Positions 8,053 to 17,397 of a stretch of 64,000 nt of DNA are shown in pieces. Position 1 is the first letter of the stretch, and every line of letters starts with the position of its first letter. Source of the DNA: Streptomyces sp. HUAS CB01 (GTDB lineage Bacteria > Actinomycetota > Actinomycetes > Streptomycetales > Streptomycetaceae); the NCBI RefSeq assembly GCF_030406905.1, contig NZ_CP129137.1:7161501-7225500 (forward strand). The letters are read 5' to 3'. Both the position numbers and the translations under genes were made by a program. A model generated the notes under the pieces. The model did not search any database. It was not told where the DNA came from and worked only from the letters and a program-made list of their open reading frames with translations.

Positions 8053-9090
8053 ATGCAGTACATGGACAAGTGGCGGGCAGTGGCGGCGGCGACGGGGCCG
8101 GCCGACCGGGCCGCCGCGGAGGAGGGGATCGCGCTCGCCTACCGCACGGCCGGGCTCGCCGAGCCCGAGCGCTACGTGTGGGTGGACTCGCCCAGAGCCG
8201 CCGTGACGGCGGTGCGGTCGCTGACGGACGCCGGCCGTTCCGTGCGCGACGAGGTGAGGACCGTGCCCTGGGCCGAGGAGCGCCGCCGGGTGCACGACGC
8301 CCTCGGCCCCGCGGGCTGGACGGAGTTGTGGGGGAGGAGCGGCGCGCTGCTCTGGGACACCACGCGCGCGCTCGCCGAGCGGATACGGACGGGGGTGGCC
8401 GACGCCCTGGCCGAAGAGGCCGCCGTCCTGGCAGGGGACGACTCCGAGGCCGCGGACGCCGAACGGAAGGCGGTCCGGATGGTCCTGCTGGACGCGGTGC
8501 TGGGCCAGCACGACGCCGCCTGGCTCGCCGCCTTCGACGGCCGCAGCGACCGGCTCGCCGGCCTGACCCGGGTGGCGGAGCACGCCGGCTGGTGGTGGCC
8601 GTTCGAGAAGGCGGCGGTGATCTGCGAACGACCCGTGGAGCTCCACCGTGACGAGGCCGGGCGGCTCGACCGCGGCGACGGCCCGGCACTCGCGTTCCCG
8701 GACGGATTCGCGCTCCACGCCTGGCGCGGCATGCCCGTCCCCGCCGACTTCCTGGCCGGACTGGCCGCACTCACCCCGGAGCGCATACGCACCGAGGAGA
8801 ATGCCGAACTGCGCAGGGTGATGCTGGAGTTCTACGGCTACGACCGCTATCTGACCGAGTCGGACGCCCGGCCCGTGCACCGCGACGAGACCGGTGTGCT
8901 GTGGCGGATCGCCCTCGCCGACGACGAGGACGTCACGATGGTGGAGGTGGTCAACTCCACGCCCGAACCGGACGGTACGCACAAGACGTACTGGCTGCGC
9001 GTACCGCCCACGACACGGACCGCGAAGGAGGGGGTCGCCTGGACCTTCGGCCTGGACGCCGAGGCGTACGTCCCCCTCCGTCAGACCTGA
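8053..9090 (+). CDS. DUF6745 domain protein
   Basis: About 345 residues, unknown function. Distinctive features are MDKWRAVAAATGPADR at the N-terminus, a central E-H-A-G-W-W-W-P-F-E-K segment, and LHRDEAGRLDRGDGPALAFPDG followed by HAWRG. This matches DUF6745 as I recall it. The start at 8053 is preferred because MQYMDKW is a typical beginning; GTG at 7966, abutting the stop of the small gene, is also in frame. The 3' end overlaps the convergent PfkB gene by 10 bp. DUF6745 often travels with the small upstream protein, so the two likely act together. Confidence 0.78.
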   Translation: MQYMDKWRAVAAATGPADRAAAEEGIALAYRTAGLAEPERYVWVDSPRAAVTAVRSLTDAGRSVRDEVRTVPWAEERRRVHDALGPAGWTELWGRSGALLWDTTRALAERIRTGVADALAEEAAVLAGDDSEAADAERKAVRMVLLDAVLGQHDAAWLAAFDGRSDRLAGLTRVAEHAGWWWPFEKAAVICERPVELHRDEAGRLDRGDGPALAFPDGFALHAWRGMPVPADFLAGLAALTPERIRTEENAELRRVMLEFYGYDRYLTESDARPVHRDETGVLWRIALADDEDVTMVEVVNSTPEPDGTHKTYWLRVPPTTRTAKEGVAWTFGLDAEAYVPLRQT

Positions 9091-9998
9091 GCGGAAGCCA
9101 GGCCCTCGCGGCCGATCAGCGCAGAACTGCCGTGTCCCGTACAGGCGTAGGCACCGGCGACCGCGCCCAGCCGTGCGCACTCCTCCAGACGGCGGCCCGC
9201 CAGCCGTCCGTAGAGGAAGCCGGAGACGTACGCGTCGCCCGCGCCGTTGGAATCCACCACCGGTGTGGGCGGCACCGTCGCCGGTATCGGGCGGGGAGTG
9301 CGCCCGCCGTCGCGCGTCATCAGATACGAGCCGCCGGCCCCGGCCGTGGCGACGACGGCCTCCGCCCGGCCCTCGCGCAGGATCTCCCGCATCACCGACG
9401 CGATCCGTTCGCCGGCCCCGGCCGCGCTCAGGAACACCACGTCGGAGCGGAGCGCGAAGTCCCGGTGGTGGTCTTCCACGCCGTCCCAGTCGTGGAGATC
9501 GGTCGACACCGGCACCCCGAGCTCCGCGATGTCGTCGTACAGGAACCGGGCGAAGTGCACGATCGACAGATGGACGTGCCGGGCCCGTCGCAGATGAGGG
9601 AGGTAGAAGTCGCGAGGCATGCGCAGATCGCCCGGGTCGCGGGCGTCGTAGAACGACATCCTGCGGCCGGTGTCGTCGACCAGGTTCACCGCGCGCCGGG
9701 TTCCTGTGGGGGAGACCAGATGCTCGAAGTCCACGCCGCCGTCCGCCAGCCGCTCCCGCACCTGTCCGCCCGCGAGATCGTCGCCGATGAAGTCGAGGAA
9801 GGTCACGCCGAGTCCGAGCGCCCTGCAGCCGAGGGCCACATTGCCGCCCGTCTGGCCCGCCCACTCCCGGATCGGCGGCACTCCGACCGAGTCCGCCGGC
9901 GGCACCGGCAGCGATCCGACCCGTACGACCGTGTCGACCCCGCTGCCGCCGACCACGAGTACGTCGAGGGCGGACCGTTCCGTGCTCTGTGCCGACAC
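9081..9998 (-). CDS. PfkB-family carbohydrate kinase
   Basis: 305-residue ribokinase-fold kinase, phosphorylating a sugar or nucleoside hydroxyl. The N-terminal signature is TGGNVALGCRALGLGVTFLD followed by GDD. The C-terminal signature is VVDSNGAGDAYVSGFLYG, with the catalytic Asp and anion hole. It lies 30 bp downstream of the TetR gene on the same strand, so it may be co-transcribed and controlled by it. The substrate cannot be inferred; the sequence is not obviously fructokinase, ribokinase or adenosine kinase. Start ATG at 9998. Confidence 0.9.
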   Translation of the reverse strand: MSAQSTERSALDVLVVGGSGVDTVVRVGSLPVPPADSVGVPPIREWAGQTGGNVALGCRALGLGVTFLDFIGDDLAGGQVRERLADGGVDFEHLVSPTGTRRAVNLVDDTGRRMSFYDARDPGDLRMPRDFYLPHLRRARHVHLSIVHFARFLYDDIAELGVPVSTDLHDWDGVEDHHRDFALRSDVVFLSAAGAGERIASVMREILREGRAEAVVATAGAGGSYLMTRDGGRTPRPIPATVPPTPVVDSNGAGDAYVSGFLYGRLAGRRLEECARLGAVAGAYACTGHGSSALIGREGLASAQV

Positions 9999-10028
9999 CG
10001 TCTTCCTCTCCGCGCGCCCGTCCGTGCG

Positions 10029-10649
10029 CTAAGCACTCTGCCGGGTCAACGCCGCGCGGTCGAGCCCCAGTTCACGGGCGAGTGCCTCCTCGGCCCACTG
10101 CAGCATGCCGGCCCGGCTCAGCGAGCCCGCATACGACGTCATCTGCACGGCCAGGCCGTCGAGCAGCGCCGTCAGCCGCCACGCCGCCGCCGAAGGGTCG
10201 GCGCACCGGAACTCGCCGGCCGCCGCGCCCTCCGCGATGACCGCCGTGAGCTCCGCCTTCCATCGGCGGTCGAGATCGCGGGACACATCACGCAGGGCGG
10301 GCTCCCGCAGTGCCACCGCCCAGCCCTCGATCCACAGCCGCCACCCCTTCGCCTGCCCGGTCGGGGCGTACCAGCGCACGGCGGTCCGCAGCCGCCGCAC
10401 CGCCGAGGTCCGACGGCCGAGGATCTTGCGCAGATGGGCCAGATCGCCCTCCGCCGCATAGGAGAAGGCGGCGGCGACGAGCTTCTCCTTCGAGGAGAAG
10501 TGGTACAGCACGAGGGCGTTGCTCACACCGAGAGCGGACGCCACGTCGGCGATCCGGACGGCGGCCACCCCGCGGGCCTCGATCTGCTCCACGGCGGCCC
10601 GCAGCAGTTCCTCCCGCCGCTCCGCCACGCTCAACCGGACTCTCGCCAC
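10029..10649 (-). CDS. TetR/AcrR-family transcriptional regulator
   Basis: 206 residues. The N-terminal helix-turn-helix reads RIADVASALGVSNALVLYHFSSKEKL (about residues 33-58), and the remainder is an alpha-helical ligand/dimer domain. It lies between the PfkB gene (30 bp downstream) and the dehydrogenase gene (about 200 bp upstream), both on the same strand. The operator-like repeat at 12063-12080 upstream of the dehydrogenase is a candidate site. The ligand is unknown. Confidence 0.93.
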   Translation of the reverse strand: MARVRLSVAERREELLRAAVEQIEARGVAAVRIADVASALGVSNALVLYHFSSKEKLVAAAFSYAAEGDLAHLRKILGRRTSAVRRLRTAVRWYAPTGQAKGWRLWIEGWAVALREPALRDVSRDLDRRWKAELTAVIAEGAAAGEFRCADPSAAAWRLTALLDGLAVQMTSYAGSLSRAGMLQWAEEALARELGLDRAALTRQSA

Positions 10650-10850
10650 CCGGTCACCCTACACACGCCCCGCGGACCCGAGCGGTCGCCGGTCCGTGGC
10701 GTGCGGCTGGGCGAGGTCGGGGAGTTCACCGGCGCCGCCGGTGCCGTGCGCGCAGCCGATGCCGTGCGGAGGAGGGACCGCCGAGCCCGTACCGACGGCG
10801 CCCGGGCACGGCCCTCGCCGCACTGCCCCGCCCGGACGCGTCGGCCTCAC

Positions 10851-12038
10851 CTACCGGCCGTACGAGCCGAAGCGTTCCATGATGCGCGGCAGCCGGTCGG
10901 CCACGATCGCGTGGGCCGCGGCGCGCGGGGTCGTGCCGTCCTCCTCGGCACGCGTGAGCATCCGGTCGACCAGGGCTCGCATCGACCGCCGCGTGTGGGT
11001 GAACGCCTCCTCCGCGTCCGCACCGATGTCACCGAAGAGCGTCCACCACCACCAGGCGTTGGTCCCGGAGTTCACCACGACGTCCGGCAGCACGGTGACC
11101 CCGCGCGCCCGCAAGCGCTCCTCCGCCTCGGGAAGGACCGGCATGTTGGCCGCCTCCGCGATCCAGCGTGCCCGGATCACGGACTGGTTGGCCGGGTCGA
11201 CGGCGTACGAGACCGCGGCGGGCACCAGGACCTCCGCGTCCGCGGACAGCCAGGCGTCACCGGGCAGCTCGAGGTCGCCGGGGCGCAGCGCCGAGCGGTC
11301 CACCGTTCCGAACGAGTCTCGGGCGGCGAGCAGTGCCTCGACGTCCAGGCCGTCCGGGTGGACGATCGTCCCCTTGATGTCGGCCACGGCCACGATCCGC
11401 AGACCGGCGTGCGACAGGAAGCGGGCCGCCGCCCCGCCCATCGTGCCGAAGCCCTGCACGGAGACCCGGGCCCCTTCGTGAGGGACGCCCGCCCGCTCCA
11501 GGGCCGTGAGCACGGACTCGGCGACTCCGCAGCCGCCGACCAGCTCGTCGAGCCCGATTCCGTCGACGTCGACGGCGAACGCGTCCGCCAGTCGCCGGCG
11601 CGCCGCCGACTCGTCGTCCAGCAGCGGATACACGGCCTGCACCGTCGAGACCAGCCCGGCCTCGGCGGCGGCCTCGTCGATCACGTCCTGGGTGAGCCCG
11701 AGGTCCTCACCGGTGGTCCACATGTGCTCGATGTAGGGACGCATCGCCCGCAGGTAGCGGACCAGCACGCCGTACGCCTCCGGGGCCCTCGGGTCGCAGT
11801 CGATCCCGCCCTTGGCGCCGCCGAGCGGGACGTACCTGCCCTCCGGGTCGTAGTGGAGGGCCTCCTTCATGGTCATGCCCCGGGCCAGTCCGGCGACCTC
11901 GTCCAGGGTGCAGCCCTCGCGCATCCGCAGCCCGCCGCTGCACACGCCGCGGACGAGGCGGTCGATCACGAGGTGGCCCCGCCGCCCGGTGACGTGATCG
12001 GTCCAGGTGAGCGAGACGAGCGGGCCATGTTGGGACAC
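10851..12038 (-). CDS. Glu/Leu/Phe/Val dehydrogenase family protein
   Basis: 395-residue NAD(P)-dependent amino acid dehydrogenase, catalysing reversible oxidative deamination to a 2-oxo acid and ammonium. The active-site Lys lies in LGGAKGGI (K76), with the substrate-side MTMKEAL segment just before it. The Rossmann dinucleotide motif is VSVQGFGTMGG, and the C-terminal NSGTNAWWWW replaces the usual N-x-x-G-V. At under 400 residues it is shorter than typical glutamate dehydrogenases and nearer leucine/valine types. The ATG at 12038 is preceded by a GGAGG-like site. A TetR-type inverted repeat lies 25 bp upstream. Confidence 0.9.
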   Translation of the reverse strand: MSQHGPLVSLTWTDHVTGRRGHLVIDRLVRGVCSGGLRMREGCTLDEVAGLARGMTMKEALHYDPEGRYVPLGGAKGGIDCDPRAPEAYGVLVRYLRAMRPYIEHMWTTGEDLGLTQDVIDEAAAEAGLVSTVQAVYPLLDDESAARRRLADAFAVDVDGIGLDELVGGCGVAESVLTALERAGVPHEGARVSVQGFGTMGGAAARFLSHAGLRIVAVADIKGTIVHPDGLDVEALLAARDSFGTVDRSALRPGDLELPGDAWLSADAEVLVPAAVSYAVDPANQSVIRARWIAEAANMPVLPEAEERLRARGVTVLPDVVVNSGTNAWWWWTLFGDIGADAEEAFTHTRRSMRALVDRMLTRAEEDGTTPRAAAHAIVADRLPRIMERFGSYGR

Positions 12039-12062
12039 GGAGGCCTCCGGATAGGACTACGA

Positions 12063-12080
12063 ACTGAACCGTCGGTCAGT
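12063..12080. promoter_or_regulatory. TetR-type operator candidate before the dehydrogenase gene
   Basis: An 18-bp imperfect palindrome with 5-bp arms ACTGA and TCAGT around a CCGTCGG-like centre resembles operators of many actinobacterial TetR proteins. It lies 25 bp upstream of the dehydrogenase start. The TetR gene 1.4 kb downstream is the nearest candidate regulator; this is inference. Confidence 0.45.
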
Positions 12081-12103
12081 ATCCGGAGCTCGGCCGCGGC
12101 CTG

Positions 12104-12691
12104 TCAACGCGCGTCGCCCGCAGCGGCCGCCCCGGCCGGCCCGCGCCCGGGCACCTCGCAGTGGTCCTTGAACCCCTGGCTGGTCAGACCGAGCGCGGAA
12201 TTCATCCGCGACCGCAGGTTCTCCACCGCGATCATCGCCGTGAGCTCCACATGGGCGGCCTCGCCCAGAGCAGCCAGCAGCCGTCCCGCCAGCTCGTCGG
12301 TGACCTGCGGCGGATTGGCCGTCATGGCCTCCGCGTACTCCATCACGTCCCGTTCCAGCGGGGTGTACACGTCACTCTCCCGCCACACCGGCACGTCGTG
12401 CACCTTGCGGACGTCCATGCCCCGACGCTGGTTCTCCCAGTACCCGAAGTCCATGCACCAGCTGCAGCCGATCGAGGCGGCCGACGCCATCACGGCCAGC
12501 GCCTTGAGGTCGGCGTCGAGCCGGTTCCACTTCGCGACCGCGAGCTCGAACCGCAGGTCGGACCTGAGCACCTTCGGATTGTGGGCGAGCGCCTTCGCCG
12601 GGTCGAGGACCTTGCCGTACGTCCGCTTCGAGTACCAGTCCACCGCGCGGGAGAAGAGCGTACGGGGCGGGGTGAGAGAAATGCGGGCCAT
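12104..12691 (-). CDS. Carboxymuconolactone decarboxylase (AhpD-like) family protein
   Basis: 195 residues. The AhpD-like redox motif C76-S-W-C79 lies in the helix SIGCSWCMDFG; the His often found four residues after the second Cys is replaced here. Members act as alkylhydroperoxide-reductase partners, peroxidases or gamma-carboxymuconolactone decarboxylases. A CxxC motif favours a redox role. The first of the minus-strand genes here; the dehydrogenase gene starts 65 bp beyond its stop with its own operator, so co-transcription is uncertain. Confidence 0.85.
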   Translation of the reverse strand: MARISLTPPRTLFSRAVDWYSKRTYGKVLDPAKALAHNPKVLRSDLRFELAVAKWNRLDADLKALAVMASAASIGCSWCMDFGYWENQRRGMDVRKVHDVPVWRESDVYTPLERDVMEYAEAMTANPPQVTDELAGRLLAALGEAAHVELTAMIAVENLRSRMNSALGLTSQGFKDHCEVPGRGPAGAAAAGDAR

Positions 12692-12902
12692 GGCGGGGCT
12701 CCTCGATCGTCGCTGTGTGCCTTCACCGGTACGACGGACGGGGCGGCCCGGATGTGACAGGGACAGGCCTCAGCCCCGGCATTTTTCCCGGGCCCCGTTC
12801 GTTGCGGTTGCCGTGGGAGGCTCGTGCCCCCTGGTTCAGGGACGGCGGCGTCCCGTGGACATCCACCGATAATGGAACGAACCGAAGACCTCAGGAGGTC
12901 CC

Positions 12903-14120
12903 GTGACCGGCGCAGGTTCCCCGCCCCCGCTGCGCTCCCGGCTGCGATCGATGCGGCCCGTCGCCTTCGGGGCCGACCCCGCCGGAGAGCGGATGGAGCG
13001 GATCCGCCGCTCCCCCCATTTCGCCGACGGGGTGTTCCAGAACCCCGTGGGAGCCCGGACGAGACCGTCAGGGTCCACGCTCGAGTTCGCGAAGATCTAC
13101 TTCCGGAAAGAGGCCCGCAGACGCCGCGGCCCCGCCGCCCCGATACCCCTGCACCCCACCACGCTCGAGGACCTCGCCAGGCCCCCGGCCTCCGGGCTCC
13201 GGCTCACCTGGATGGGGCACTCGAGCGTGCTCGCCGAGATCGACGGCAAGCGGGTGCTCTTCGACCCGGTCTGGGGCCGGCGCTGCTCACCCTTCGCGTT
13301 CGCCGGACCGAAGCGGCTCCATGCCGTGCCCCTGCCGCTGGCGGCGCTCGGCCCCGTCGACGTGGTCGTGATCTCCCACGACCACTACGACCACCTCGAC
13401 CTGCCCAGCATCCGCGCGCTGGCCTCGACGGACACGCTCTTCGCGGTGCCGCTCGGCGTGGGGGCGCACCTGGAGCGCTGGGGCGTGTCGGAGAGCCGCC
13501 TGCGGGAGCTGGACTGGAACGAGTCGACGCAGGTGGACGGCCTGCGGCTGACCGCCACCCCGGCCCGGCACTTCTGCGGCCGCGGCCTGCGCAACCAGCA
13601 GCACACGCTGTGGGCGTCCTGGGCCGTCGAGGGGCCGTCCGGTCACCGGATCTACCACAGCGGTGACACAGGGTACTTCCCCGGCTTCCGGGACATCGGT
13701 GCGGAGCACGGCCCGTTCGACGCCACCATGATCCAGATCGGTGCCTACAGCGAGTTCTGGCCCGACATCCACATGACCCCGGCCGAGGGCATGCGGGCCC
13801 ATCTGGACCTCCAGGGCGGACAGCCGTCCGGGGTGATGCTGCCGATCCACTGGGGCACGTTCAACCTCGCGCTGCACCCGTGGGACGAGCCGGGCGAGGG
13901 CACGCTCGCGGCGGCGGAGGAAGCGGGCGCGCGGGCCGCCCTGCCGCTGCCGGGCCAGCCCTTCGAGCCCACGGCGGGCGGCGTTCCCTCCGCGCCCTGG
14001 TGGCGAGCGGTGGCCCACGCCCCCGCCGCCGGCCGGCCGCTGCAGACCCCGGCGACCGGGACCCGGCACGGCGTCGCCGCCTCCGGCTCGGACACACCGG
14101 AGACGGCCCCGACGCCGTAG
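12903..14120 (+). CDS. Metallo-beta-lactamase-fold hydrolase (NAPE-PLD-like)
   Basis: 405 residues. Dinuclear zinc motif is ISHDHYDHLD, preceded by LRLTWMGHSSVLAEI and FDPVWG. Later ligands are probable in TPARHFCGR, YHSGDTGYF and LPIHWGTF. This arrangement matches the NAPE-PLD/UlaG-like branch that cleaves phosphodiesters or lactones. The GTG at 12903 is preceded by AGGAGGTCCC. The last ~50 residues are low-complexity Pro/Ala/Thr and probably disordered. No signal peptide is seen. Substrate unknown. Confidence 0.9.
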   Translation: MTGAGSPPPLRSRLRSMRPVAFGADPAGERMERIRRSPHFADGVFQNPVGARTRPSGSTLEFAKIYFRKEARRRRGPAAPIPLHPTTLEDLARPPASGLRLTWMGHSSVLAEIDGKRVLFDPVWGRRCSPFAFAGPKRLHAVPLPLAALGPVDVVVISHDHYDHLDLPSIRALASTDTLFAVPLGVGAHLERWGVSESRLRELDWNESTQVDGLRLTATPARHFCGRGLRNQQHTLWASWAVEGPSGHRIYHSGDTGYFPGFRDIGAEHGPFDATMIQIGAYSEFWPDIHMTPAEGMRAHLDLQGGQPSGVMLPIHWGTFNLALHPWDEPGEGTLAAAEEAGARAALPLPGQPFEPTAGGVPSAPWWRAVAHAPAAGRPLQTPATGTRHGVAASGSDTPETAPTP

Positions 14121-14133
14121 CACGTCATCGGAC

Positions 14134-14159
14134 CGTGCGGGCCGGTGGCGGTCCGCACG
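14134..14159. terminator. Weak hairpin after the metallo-hydrolase
   Basis: CGTGCGG and CCGCACG form a perfect 7-bp stem with a 12-base loop, starting 14 bases after the stop. No T-run. Confidence 0.35.
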
Positions 14160-15072
14160 ACCCGGTACGTCCCCGTGACCGGCCTTCGGGGGTGCGGTGG
14201 CGGCATGCGCGGTGGGGCGCCGGCGTTCGCACGGTCCCTTGCGTGCCCGGTGCGCCGCACCGCGGCACGGGACGGGGACCGGCCCTGCGAACCGTCCGTG
14301 CCCGCCCGGCCCGCTTCGCCCCGGGGCCCCGTCACTGCGGCCCGGGCGCCGAACGCGCCACCGCTCGAAGGCCTTCCGCGCCCACCCGGTCCGATGCGCG
14401 TCCGGAGCCGGGAGCCGGCGTCCGGCGCCCAGTGGCCAGTGCCCCATGCCAGGAACCCGGCGTCGGGTGCCCGGCGTCCGGTCCCGGAACCCGACACCGC
14501 AGCCGGGCTCCGTGGGCGGTGCCGACGGCAGCCCTGCCCGTCGTGGCCGGGCCTGACCTTCGCGGCGTCCGGGGCCGAGCGCATTGCCTGGGGCCCTCCC
14601 GGTGCGCGCGGCCGGGCCCTGCCCTCGGGAGTCCGCCCGGGGCCCGATGACCGACTGCGCCGTCCAGCCGGTCCAGCCGGTCCAGCCGTCCCCCCAGCCG
14701 TGCACCCGCCCACCCGCCGCCCGTCACCCCCGTCCAGTGACCGGCAGGCGGCCGGTCGGCCGGGTCCCGCGCCCGGGGGATTCATCCCACGGCCGTCCCT
14801 CTCGCGAATTGTCCGGACACTCCGCCCCATCAGCCGAGGGTGTGGACGTACCCGGGCACACACCCCCGCTGTCGGCCCCGGAATTTCGGCTGTGCGTGCG
14901 AGCCCTCATACCAGAGCGGGACGCTCTACGGGGAAGTTTGTCAACTGCCCACCGCACATGAACGGTTCACGACTACCGTGTGTGTCCGGTGATCAACGGT
15001 GGGCTCTCACACACCTTGGCGCCGCGCACACCGATCGGTACACGATTCCTGGGCCACGTACCAAGGACGCTG
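14160..15072. other. Long gene-free region before the conservon
   Basis: About 910 bases without a gene I can support; open frames here lack recognisable protein character. Three perfect copies of GTCCAGCCG lie at 14662-14688. GC falls in the last 200 bases (about 14870-15070), where the conservon promoter is expected, but I cannot assign -10/-35 boxes with confidence. Confidence 0.6.
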
Positions 15073-16953
15073 ATGTCTCAACTACGCGCACCAGCCGCGC
15101 GGCCGGACCGCCGCGAGGGCGGGCGGCACGGCCGGTCAGGCTCCCGCGCACTCTCCTCCGCGGGCAGGCCGCAGTCCACGCCGCCGAACTCCGAAGCCCG
15201 CATACGCCCCCAACTGATGCGAACCGCCGTACTGCCCGCCGTCGTCGTGTCGCTCAGCGGCGCGGCCGCGGTGCTGTTCACGATCCGTTCCACCGACGCG
15301 CGGCCGTCCGCCGCGCTGTGGGTCGCGCTCGCCGGCTCTGCGGCCCTCGCCGTCGTCGCCGTGGCGGCGGCGGCGCTGGGGGCGGAACGCACGGCCAGAA
15401 CCATGCTCGACCGCGCACAGCACCTGCGCCGGTCCAGTGCCCGCAGGCAGGCCGAACTCACGGCCGTGGTCGACGGACTTCGCCGGGGCGAGCGCCCGCC
15501 GCCCCGTGAGAACCTTCCCGCCCCGGCCGCCGGCGGCGACGAACTCGACCTCCTCGCCCAGGAGCTGACGCGCTCCCACGACGCCGCGGTGACCGCCGTG
15601 GTGCAGGCCTCCCGCCTCTCCAGCAGCGTGGGCAACGAGCAGAAGGTCGAGGTCTTCGTCAATCTCGCCCGCAGGCTCCAGTCGCTGGTGCACCGAGAGA
15701 TCCAGCTGCTCGACGAGCTGGAGAACGAGGTCGAGGACCCGGAGCTGCTCAAGGGCCTCTTCCACGTCGACCACCTGGCCACCCGGATCCGCCGGCACGC
15801 GGAGAACCTGGCCGTCCTCGGCGGTGCCATCTCCCGTCGCCAGTGGTCCAACCCGGTCACCATGACCGAGGTCCTGCGCTCCTCCATCGCCGAGGTCGAG
15901 CAGTACCCCCGGGTCAAGCTGGTGCCGCCGATCGACGGCACCCTGCGCGGCCACGCCGTCGCCGACGTCATCCACCTCCTCGCCGAACTGGTCGAGAACG
16001 CCACCCTGTTCTCCGCCCCGCACACCCAGGTGCTGCTGCGCGCCTCGCACGTCACGGCGGGCCTGGCCGTGGAGGTCGAGGACCGGGGCCTCGGCATGCC
16101 GCTCTCCGAGCAGAACAAGATGAACGCCCTGCTGGCCGATCCCGACCAGGTCAATGTCGCGCACCTCCTGCAGGACGGCCGCATCGGACTGTTCGTGGTC
16201 TCGGCGCTGGCGCGCCGGCACGGCATCGCGGTCCGCCTCCAGTCGAACATCTACGGAGGCATCCAGGCGGTCCTGGTGCTGCCGCAGGGGCTGCTCGGCG
16301 CCGAGCCGGGCGCCCACGGCGGCGCCGAGCAGCAGGGTGCCCAGCGCCACGCCGACCATCCTCCGGCCGCGGCCGCCGCGGTGGCGGGCGGGGTCGCCGG
16401 CCGGGAGCGGGCCGCCGCCCCAGGGGGCGCCGCTCCCCACCCCGCCGCCGAACCGGCGCACGCCGCGGACCTGCACCACACCGGCGGTCAGCGCACCCTC
16501 ACCTACGCGACCAGCATGCCGGGCATGCCGCATCAGCAGTCCGCGGCGGACTCCGCCGCCACGGGGCCGCTCCCGGTGCGCGGCGAGCACCCGGACCGGC
16601 CCAACCCGGCCACCGTCCGTACCGGTACGGCTCACCCTGCCGCCCCGCCGCCGCCCGTACAGACACCCGCGCAGCCACCTGCGCCCCGTCACGCGTCCCC
16701 GCCAGCCGACTCCCAGGCCGTACGCGGCACCATGGGCCGCCCGCAGCTGCCCAAGCGGCGCGCCCAGGAGCACCTGGTGCCCCAGTTGCGGGACGAACCC
16801 GCCCCGCGCAGGCCCGAGGAGCAGGCACTGCACGACCCCGGGCTGATGGCGGCCTTCCAGCGGGGCATCGGCCTCGCGGAGTCGGGGACACCGGGAGAAG
16901 CGGCTCCGGCCCCGCACGAACCGCAGCAACAGGACGAAACCCACAAGGAGTAG
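15073..16953 (+). CDS. cvnA: Conservon sensor-kinase-like ATPase CvnA
   Basis: 626 residues, first gene of a conservon, a membrane-associated complex likened to eukaryotic G-protein-coupled systems. Two hydrophobic segments near residues 50-70 and 75-100 anchor it. A central helical region runs to the HATPase domain, where LLAELVENATLFS is the N-box, VEDRGLGM the G1 box and GRIGLFVVSALARRHG the G2 region. The C-terminal ~200 residues are Pro/Ala/His-rich and disordered. The ATG at 15073 follows AAGGAC; the longer upstream frame has no coding character. No canonical phospho-His box is visible, as is normal for CvnA. Confidence 0.9.
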   Translation: MSQLRAPAARPDRREGGRHGRSGSRALSSAGRPQSTPPNSEARIRPQLMRTAVLPAVVVSLSGAAAVLFTIRSTDARPSAALWVALAGSAALAVVAVAAAALGAERTARTMLDRAQHLRRSSARRQAELTAVVDGLRRGERPPPRENLPAPAAGGDELDLLAQELTRSHDAAVTAVVQASRLSSSVGNEQKVEVFVNLARRLQSLVHREIQLLDELENEVEDPELLKGLFHVDHLATRIRRHAENLAVLGGAISRRQWSNPVTMTEVLRSSIAEVEQYPRVKLVPPIDGTLRGHAVADVIHLLAELVENATLFSAPHTQVLLRASHVTAGLAVEVEDRGLGMPLSEQNKMNALLADPDQVNVAHLLQDGRIGLFVVSALARRHGIAVRLQSNIYGGIQAVLVLPQGLLGAEPGAHGGAEQQGAQRHADHPPAAAAAVAGGVAGRERAAAPGGAAPHPAAEPAHAADLHHTGGQRTLTYATSMPGMPHQQSAADSAATGPLPVRGEHPDRPNPATVRTGTAHPAAPPPPVQTPAQPPAPRHASPPADSQAVRGTMGRPQLPKRRAQEHLVPQLRDEPAPRRPEEQALHDPGLMAAFQRGIGLAESGTPGEAAPAPHEPQQQDETHKE

Positions 16954-16960
16954 ATGCACC

Positions 16961-17395
16961 ATGGCGAGCGATGTGCCCACGGGCCATTCCTCGGATCTCG
17001 ACTGGCTGCTCAGCGGTCTGGTCCAGCGAGTGCCGTACACCCGCAACGCGGTTCTGCTCTCCTCCGACGGCCTGGTGAAGTCCGTGCACGGCCTCGACGC
17101 CGACAGCGCCGACCACATGGCCGCGCTGGCGTCCGGGCTGTACTCGCTCGGCCGCAGCGCCGGCGCCCGGTTCGGCGACGGCGGGGAGGTCCGCCAGGTC
17201 GTGGTGGAGCTCGACTCCACCCTGCTGTTCGTGTCCACGGCCGGTTCGGGCACCTGTCTCGCCGTGCTGGCGGGGCGGGAGGCGGACGCCGCGGTCCTCG
17301 GGTACGAGATGGCGATGCTGGTCAAGAGCGTACGGCCGTATCTGGTCACACCGGCCAGACAGGCCGCCGGGGCGCCGAGCGCCACGGGGCTCTGA
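16961..17395 (+). CDS. cvnB: Roadblock/LC7-domain protein CvnB
   Basis: 144 residues, Roadblock/LC7 fold, as in MglB-type GTPase partners. N-terminal LDWLLSGLVQRVPYTRNAVLLSSDGL and central VVVELDSTLLFVS are the typical strands. In conservons CvnB is thought to act with the GTPase CvnD. It starts 8 bp after the cvnA stop. Confidence 0.93.
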   Translation: MASDVPTGHSSDLDWLLSGLVQRVPYTRNAVLLSSDGLVKSVHGLDADSADHMAALASGLYSLGRSAGARFGDGGEVRQVVVELDSTLLFVSTAGSGTCLAVLAGREADAAVLGYEMAMLVKSVRPYLVTPARQAAGAPSATGL

Positions 17396-17397
17396 CC

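Noticed and set aside
8901..12872. A 1323-codon plus-strand open frame
   Set aside because: It lies antisense to PfkB, TetR, dehydrogenase and AhpD-like genes, all with clear motifs; open only because of GC-rich codon bias.
14145..15509. A 454-codon frame upstream of cvnA
   Set aside because: It overlaps the cvnA start in another frame and crosses repeat DNA; no recognisable protein pattern.
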